Origin: Chlamydoabsidia padenii
Lineage: Eukaryota > Mucoromycota > Mucoromycetes > Mucorales > Cunninghamellaceae
Direction of reading: 5' to 3'
Length of the DNA: 64,000 bases
NCBI GenBank assembly: GCA_025330725.1
Contig: JAIWND010000004.1
Coordinates: forward strand, 930,001-994,000
Part shown: in pieces, positions 58,622-64,000 of the stretch
Numbering within the stretch: the first letter of the stretch is position 1
How the letters are laid out: each line of letters opens with the position of its first letter
The notes under the pieces: generated by a model
The model's input: only the letters and a program-made list of their open reading frames with translations
What the model was told of the DNA's origin: nothing
Databases searched by the model: none
Made by a program: the position numbers and the translations under genes

Positions 58622-61237
58622 TTAGTGTTGTATAAGATATTAGATAAGGCGAATAATGACGTGAATATATTTTAAGTGATGGACTACCAAATGATGGATC
58701 AAAGTAGAGTGAGAGGCAAAGGATCCAGGATATGTGTTCAGACCAACAAGATAGATATGTATGTGTATGTGTATGTGTATGATACAAGAGGGAATAGATT
58801 CAACTAGTTTCCAAACCAAAAAGTAACAGCAACAATGATCTAAACAAAAAGAAAAAAAAGGAAAGGGAGTTAAAAAAACGAGTTTCAAGCATAAAAATAA
58901 AAAAAACGACTTACCTGATTTCAAATCCCGACGTCCCAAACAGCGGCTGGTGTAACAGCCAAAAGCCAACCTACATCATCTACTGCATCCTATTAGAGCA
59001 ACAATAAACAAAAAAAGAAAAAAAAAAGTTAGTGCAAGAGCATTTCATGTATGTATGCATTGTTATCTAACAGCAACAACAACAATGAATATTATCACAG
59101 ATACTATTACGAAACTTACCTTGGGTCCCAAATCATCCCCGAGCAATGTGCATGGTAGTGAGACGTTGCCATAAAAGATAAACCATTAGATTCCAGCAAA
59201 GATTTCCAGCCTTGAGCAAGTTTGTCTTGATGATTGTGATCATGATGATATTAACCATATTCAGGTTGTAAAAGGGACATTTGAGCTGATAGATTTCCTA
59301 TGTAGTATAAACAAAAATAAAGGCTTTTAGTTCATTTGTCCATATTTCCATCATATCCATTACAATGACTTACCAGAAATGATATCAGGGTGTATATCCC
59401 TCTTTGAAGGACATTTCGATGATGTTGTGTATTCAAAGCCTTGTCTCCAATGATTCATAAATGCGAACAGCAGATCTATTGTGAATATAACATAAAGGGA
59501 TTAGTACATAAACCCACATCAACGTACACATGTACATTTCTGTATTTAGTTCTTTACCCCTTCTTACCCTGGATCATCTTTCCTGGCTTTGCGCCCATAT
59601 TGACCTTTCCCCCCCCTTCACATGAGATAAAACAGGAGAAGCGTTTTCTAGAGACTAGCAGCACAGCCATTAAGGGATGTTTAAAAGGCGCCTAGATGCA
59701 GTCGTGGGATTTCTTGTTGATCATTAGTATAAAGGTAATATTCTGGTTCATGTCGTCATCAGGATCGATCGCAAGAGGATTGCCGGCTTGACCATGTAGA
59801 TCACCTTGAGGAGACCAAATTTTGACATGTCACTTATTTCAACCTCCGATTTCATCGTTTCGTGTCTACTCTACATATATCGAGTCAAAGACATCCAATA
59901 GTAAAGGAGAAGAGGTGAGAAGAGCGATATCAAACTAGCACCTATACCTTTGAAAGATGACTTACATTTAATGCAATAGGTTGCGTGCGTACGTTGTGGT
60001 TGTATGTTTATAAAGAGCCCAACGATGATTTGATCCAATAATATCCATAGCATATGTCGAAAAAATAAAGAGTCCTATCAATAATATGTATCCTGTCACA
60101 CATTCTATTCATTATGTATGAATATTTATATTGTTACTTACATTTAATTAAAGGGATCCGCCTATTGTTGGTGGGGTGATAACCGATTCATCGACGGAGC
60201 AATGTCTGACCAGGTAAGACGCTTGACAGGTGTAATGAGAAGAATCTATGCCATGTTTGACAACAAGGATTTGAAAAAAAAAAAAGTGTTAGTGTTGGAT
60301 ACTGTAAATCCCCTCCCTCTTGTCCACAACTTTAAGAGACAAAAAGAAGAAGTGTATCATATTCTTAGTAGGATCCATTACCTGTCAGTTTGCATATTAC
60401 TGGAGGTCATACATAATTCGTTCATGTTATCGTCTACTTGCATCAGAGAGGGAAGCATCAAGTCCAAGAGTCCATATATAATACCAATTTATGTATGAGT
60501 GTGTATGAGTTGACAAGATTTGTAGTGACGTGAATGTAAAAAAGTAAAGGAGACAAAGAGAAATAAAAGAAAGAAAAAATATCTGGAGGGGAAAAAAGGA
60601 GGTCGGGGTTGGAAAATTGGTTTCCATTCTTGTTTCGTCTCTTTGATGCTCTGATGTTTCAACCAAGTACGATATGATGTGATAGAGCAATTTCATATGT
60701 ATTTCACTGTATGACAATGGGCATCAAAGTATCAGGTGTAAAGATTATGCATCATGAATGACAGACTTTTGGTACACATCAATACTGTAAAACAAATGGT
60801 TTGATTTAACGCGTACGAGGCAGTAAGGTAACGGAGCCCTCGCCACCTTTGGAAAAAAAACGAAATCAAAAAAAATATTTCAAACCCCGATATATACAGG
60901 TCTGCCATAGTCAGTTTGGGAGTGAGCACCGCTAATCCAACTCCATGGTGTGTATTTACCTGCATTTCCAGCCAACTTTGTTTTAGCCCGCCTCACTCAT
61001 GATTAACTTACTGAACAATACCCTTTTTCTCGAGAAGACGGGACAAAGGACATTGGGTCAAGTAAATTTAAGCGCCGATTGAACAAGTTGCAGGATTAAA
61101 AAAAAAAGTGTGATACATGGCGTCAATAACCTTATGAACATGGACAATAAGTAAAGAAGATCATTATCATTACTAGTTATGCTTCAATCAAGTTTTATTA
61201 CATAAAAAAAAAAGAAAGTTACACTAAATCTAACAAT
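58622..61237. other. Gene-poor region with splice-like signals on the minus strand
   Basis: Minus-strand GTAAG donors lie near 58915, 59118, 59370, 59565, 59965 and 60138, with plausible acceptors near 58995, 59288 and 59481. Peptide-like stretches occur between them (for example NLSAQMSLLQPEYG near 59250-59290 and WKSLLESNGLSFMATSHY near 59155-59208), but every join I tried meets a stop. A recurrent element (CGGGATTTGAAATCAG) sits at 58930-58915, directly before a donor. This may be a decayed gene, a non-coding transcript or untranslated leader exons of the BNI4-like gene. A C run is at 59609-59615. An element-like site is at 60877. Confidence 0.4.
58915..58930 (-). promoter_or_regulatory. 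CGGGATTTGAAATCAG element next to a splice donor
   Basis: Reads CGGGATTTGAAATCAG|GTAAGTCG on the minus strand, so the element abuts a consensus donor about 300 bases upstream of the BNI4-like ATG. Confidence 0.35.
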
Positions 61238-62646
61238 CTATTCGTATTCTACAGCATCATCCGGTTCCTACAAATAAAAAGTCAAATCCCAAAAAAGGGC
61301 ATGATGATAAGTTAATAGGTTCAATACATACAACATTTGTTTCAAAGTATGGAGTCACTTTTTCTCTTACCTTGGGTTCAAGATCTTCGCCATATTGGAT
61401 AGCATTATCGATATTTGATAATACATATTCCACAGAGTCTTCATCAGTGATATTTAAAGGTATAAAACTAACCATACTATAATCATCGATCTAAACCCCC
61501 ACCCCGCCCAAAAACAAAAAACAACAATGATTAGTTCTAGTCAATAATTCCATCTAATTCATTATAATTACCAATTGTACGATAGCCTGATTCAATTCCC
61601 TGAATTTAGCCATTCGACCTGTTTCTTCTTGATTTACCACCACACGTCCAGCTTCTTCAGACAATAACAATGGGTCAGGATCCAGATACCTATCCAATTC
61701 CCTATCTGTCATTGCTTGTTCCATTTTCAATTGTTGTTGTCTTCGTCGATACTTTTTACTACGTTTCTTTTTCTTTTGTTCCTGTGTATCGTCATCATCA
61801 TCATTGTCTTCGTCGTTGTTTCCTTTGTTGCCATAGTCACCTTGAATAAGATCCATCTTGGTCATCACATTGATATGAGGAATTTCCAAATTCACCATGG
61901 CACTCATGGCACTGAGTACACCAGAGAAGTACTTGCTTTTGTCTTCAATGAATTGAGATTCCAAGCAGTAGACACCACATATATTTAGGTTCCATCGTGA
62001 GAGTTGTTCACAGAGTCGTCGCATGATGGGGAAGTGAGTGTAGAGTTCGATTTGACCAGGACAATCTATGATTAGGTAGTCGTCGTCGTATGTACCGATT
62101 TCTTCTTCGAGCCAATCAATATTATTCAATAGGAATCTAGTAATTGAATATAAACAGATTAATAAACAACGTTATAGTCCTTTAGTGTGTGTGTTTGTAC
62201 TTACTCTAGACAGTAGATCAATCCACCATTTGGCCCATAATCCAGTTCCTCCATCACGTCTTCGAGTGTAATCAGTTCTCGGATATCTATCATAAAAGAA
62301 GAAGGTTGTGGTGAGTATGACGGTATGACTTTTTATTTATTTATTTTATAATTGTTCTACACGTTACCAATGGTAGGTTCATATTCAAAGTGTTCAGCGG
62401 CAGGATCAAGATTCACCAAATGGACCTTGCGTTTAGTTGTTTGGCAGTGTGTCATCATTGTTGCGCAAAAGGTGGACTATAAAAAAGATAAAAGAGAGGG
62501 TAAGATGCACAGCCGCGTAGTTTCTTTATATTTACTTACCTTCCCACTTCCCGCAGGACCCATAACCAATTGACAATGTCGGCCCCTATTGATAATGGTA
62601 TGAGTACTGTGCTTCAAGACAATTGATAAGAAAAGGGTACTTACAT
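61238..62646 (-). CDS. GPN3: GPN-loop GTPase 3
   Basis: The inferred start codon is split: AT at 62646-62645, an intron 62644-62586, then G at 62585, giving [16 protein letters not shown], the conserved start of this family. Exon 2 ends at 62540. Later exons give [28 protein letters not shown], the diagnostic Gly-Pro-Asn loop in [39 protein letters not shown] and [20 protein letters not shown] with [13 protein letters not shown] and a short acidic end (PDDAVEYE). A Lys/Asp-rich insert ([19 protein letters not shown]) follows MTKMDL. GPN3 works with GPN1 in assembly and nuclear import of RNA polymerase II. Confidence 0.92.
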
Positions 62647-62997
62647 GATTGTATTAGTAATTAAAAGGAGAGAGAGAGAGAAAGAAATACTTTTTTTTTT
62701 TAACCTTTCAATGGCGGGTTTTGAAATGTTGATGTTCGATCACAAGCCACGCATGATTGAAGACCTCCTAATGCATATACCCAAAGTCATGTAAAAAGTA
62801 ATTTTATTGTACATAATGAGTGTTTGTTGTGTGTGGAAGAATAAAACAATATAGAATGAAGATAAAGTATGAATGATAGTATAGTAATAAAAAAAAAGTA
62901 AAACAAGATCAAAACAAAAAAGAAGTGCAAAGTAGGGAATGAGGGGAAGTAAATGGAATGTAAAGGGGAAACAAAAGTATTCTATGTATCAATCAGT
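62647..62997. other. Intergenic region upstream of GPN3 and downstream of RRS1
   Basis: GGCGGGTTTTGAAATG lies at 62714-62729, about 70 bases upstream of the GPN3 start and antisense to it. A (GA)n tract at 62670-62683 forms the leader. The rest is the AT-rich RRS1 3' flank. Confidence 0.5.
62714..62729 (+). promoter_or_regulatory. GCGGGTTTTGAAA element upstream of GPN3
   Basis: A variant copy with T for A in the core, about 70-80 bases upstream of the GPN3 start and in antisense orientation. Confidence 0.4.
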
Positions 62998-63219
62998 CTA
63001 TTTCTTTTGCTTCTTTTTGTTATCCTTGTTGAATCCACCACCAGATCCTTTTCTTTTTTGAGATTCTTGTTTAGCATGTAAGCGGACGGCCTTTTTGACA
63101 TCCACCTTGGCATCCTTTCCAACCACCTTTTTCAGGATATCCAATGAAGAAGATTTTTCAGCCTTGGAATCACCGACGGTAGCAGCAAACTAATAAAGAA
63201 TAATCAGTTAGTTAATTTG

Positions 63220-63254
<35 letters not shown>

Positions 63255-64000
63255 ATTACCTGATGAGTGACACCCTTGACCCGTTGTTCATTTCGTAAAC
63301 TCTTGTCGAATTTACCCATACTAGCAGTAGCACCACGAGAAGCAGCAATAGCCTGTTGTAATTCATCCTTCTTAAAGTCCCGGACATCCTTCTTACCCGC
63401 CATGGTAGCAGCCGCGCCTTCTTCTTCATTTCGCTTTTGTCGTTTCTGGTTCTTGTTGACCCGTTCCTTCTTTTCTTCGCGGTTCTTTTGATACATGTCA
63501 GTCATAGGATCCACACTGGAAGGTACTTCAATAAGCCAGTCTTGCATGTCGTCCTTTTTGCTTGATCCACCCTTGTAACCCCAGCGAGGTACGTATTCTT
63601 CTCGATCTTCATCCCACACCATTCTTTCCCGTTTGGCGTTCTGGATCCCCTTCACCTTGGCGAATTTTTCCCATCGAGTCAAGGGCTTGTCCTTGGGCAA
63701 AGGTTTTTCACGAGGTAAGATGGAAGTACGTTCGGGCAGGATAGCGAGCACACCAGCATCACCAGTTTTAACTTGGAGATCAAAGATACCATTCACCACC
63801 AGTTGTGTGTTGTCTCGAGTCAATTCCTTCAAATACGCTTCTTTTTCCTTCCTATAGATATCCGTTCAAAGTAAGAATAATAAGAGCGAGAGAATTAGTT
63901 GGTGGTTCCTTTTGTAAAGGCTGCTTGTCCTTTTTGTTTTGTACATACTTTAATCGTTGATCATCAAGGGCATTGGTGTCAAAACCTGATAAAAGATTCA
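62998..64000 (-). CDS. RRS1: Ribosome biogenesis regulatory protein RRS1, partial
   Basis: The 5' exon lies beyond the right edge: the window ends just before an acceptor (ATCAG near 63987). The next exon opens FDTNALDDQRLKKEKEAYLK, followed by ELTRDNTQLVVNGIFDL, LPKDKPLTRWEKFAKVKGI, KRERMVWDEDREEYVPRWGY and DWLIEVPSS, all classic Rrs1 blocks. The C-terminus is very basic (RKGSGGGFNKDNKKKQKK), as expected of a nucleolar protein. Rrs1 with Rpf2 loads the 5S RNP into pre-60S particles. The last intron carries a (TA)n tract at 63224-63250 right after the donor region. The ATG cannot be placed from this window. Confidence 0.94.

Overview
The window reads as nuclear DNA of an early-diverging filamentous fungus, most likely Mucoromycota (Mucorales-like). 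It is AT-rich. Most genes are broken by several short introns of about 45-110 bases with GTAAG-type donors and CTAAT-type branch sites. Pyrimidine-rich 5' leaders precede the ATGs, and there are many poly-A/T and dinucleotide tracts. The proteins are fungal in type: BNI4-like, MET2, SER3/33, ARO3/4, BUD13 and RRS1. This placement is inference from style and content, not from a marker gene.

Layout. 1-11.8 kb: a secreted kelch protein (runs off the left edge), an MBIP-like coiled-coil protein, a vigilin/Scp160-type multi-KH protein, eIF3i and DAHP synthase. 11.8-14.5 kb: repeats and no clear gene. 14.5-25.5 kb: divergent SER3/33-type phosphoglycerate dehydrogenase and MET2-type homoserine acetyltransferase, an SCP2-domain protein, a nucleotide-sugar transporter, a second kelch membrane protein, a Ser/Thr-rich single-pass membrane protein and an APE1/ExoIII-type endonuclease. 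27.7-30.7 kb: BUD13 and a homeodomain protein. 30.7-41.5 kb: gene-poor, with a dispersed A-tailed repeat family, a tandem array of perfectly spliceable exon-intron units and a broken retrotransposon gag fragment. 41.5-44.5 kb: a rhodanese plus dual-specificity phosphatase. 44.5-47.7 kb: repeats. 47.7-64 kb: cytochrome P450, an FYR-domain protein, a TRM2/TRMT2A tRNA methyltransferase, a 55-residue membrane protein, a BNI4-like protein, GPN3 GTPase and RRS1 (runs off the right edge).

The genes are mostly unrelated housekeeping functions: translation and ribosome assembly, amino-acid synthesis, splicing, DNA repair, polarity and signalling. Only the SER/MET2 pair shares a promoter region and a metabolic theme (serine, homoserine and sulfur amino acids).

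Three things stand out. First, a recurrent element, CGGGATTTSAA, occurs about 20 times as its 8-base core, often roughly 60-115 bases upstream of start codons. It also occurs in introns and in or near the heads of the dispersed repeats. Second, at 36.3-39.4 kb there is an array of 381-base exons with intact splice sites but no open frame. Third, two genes have start codons at or across an intron (GPN3 and the nucleotide-sugar transporter).
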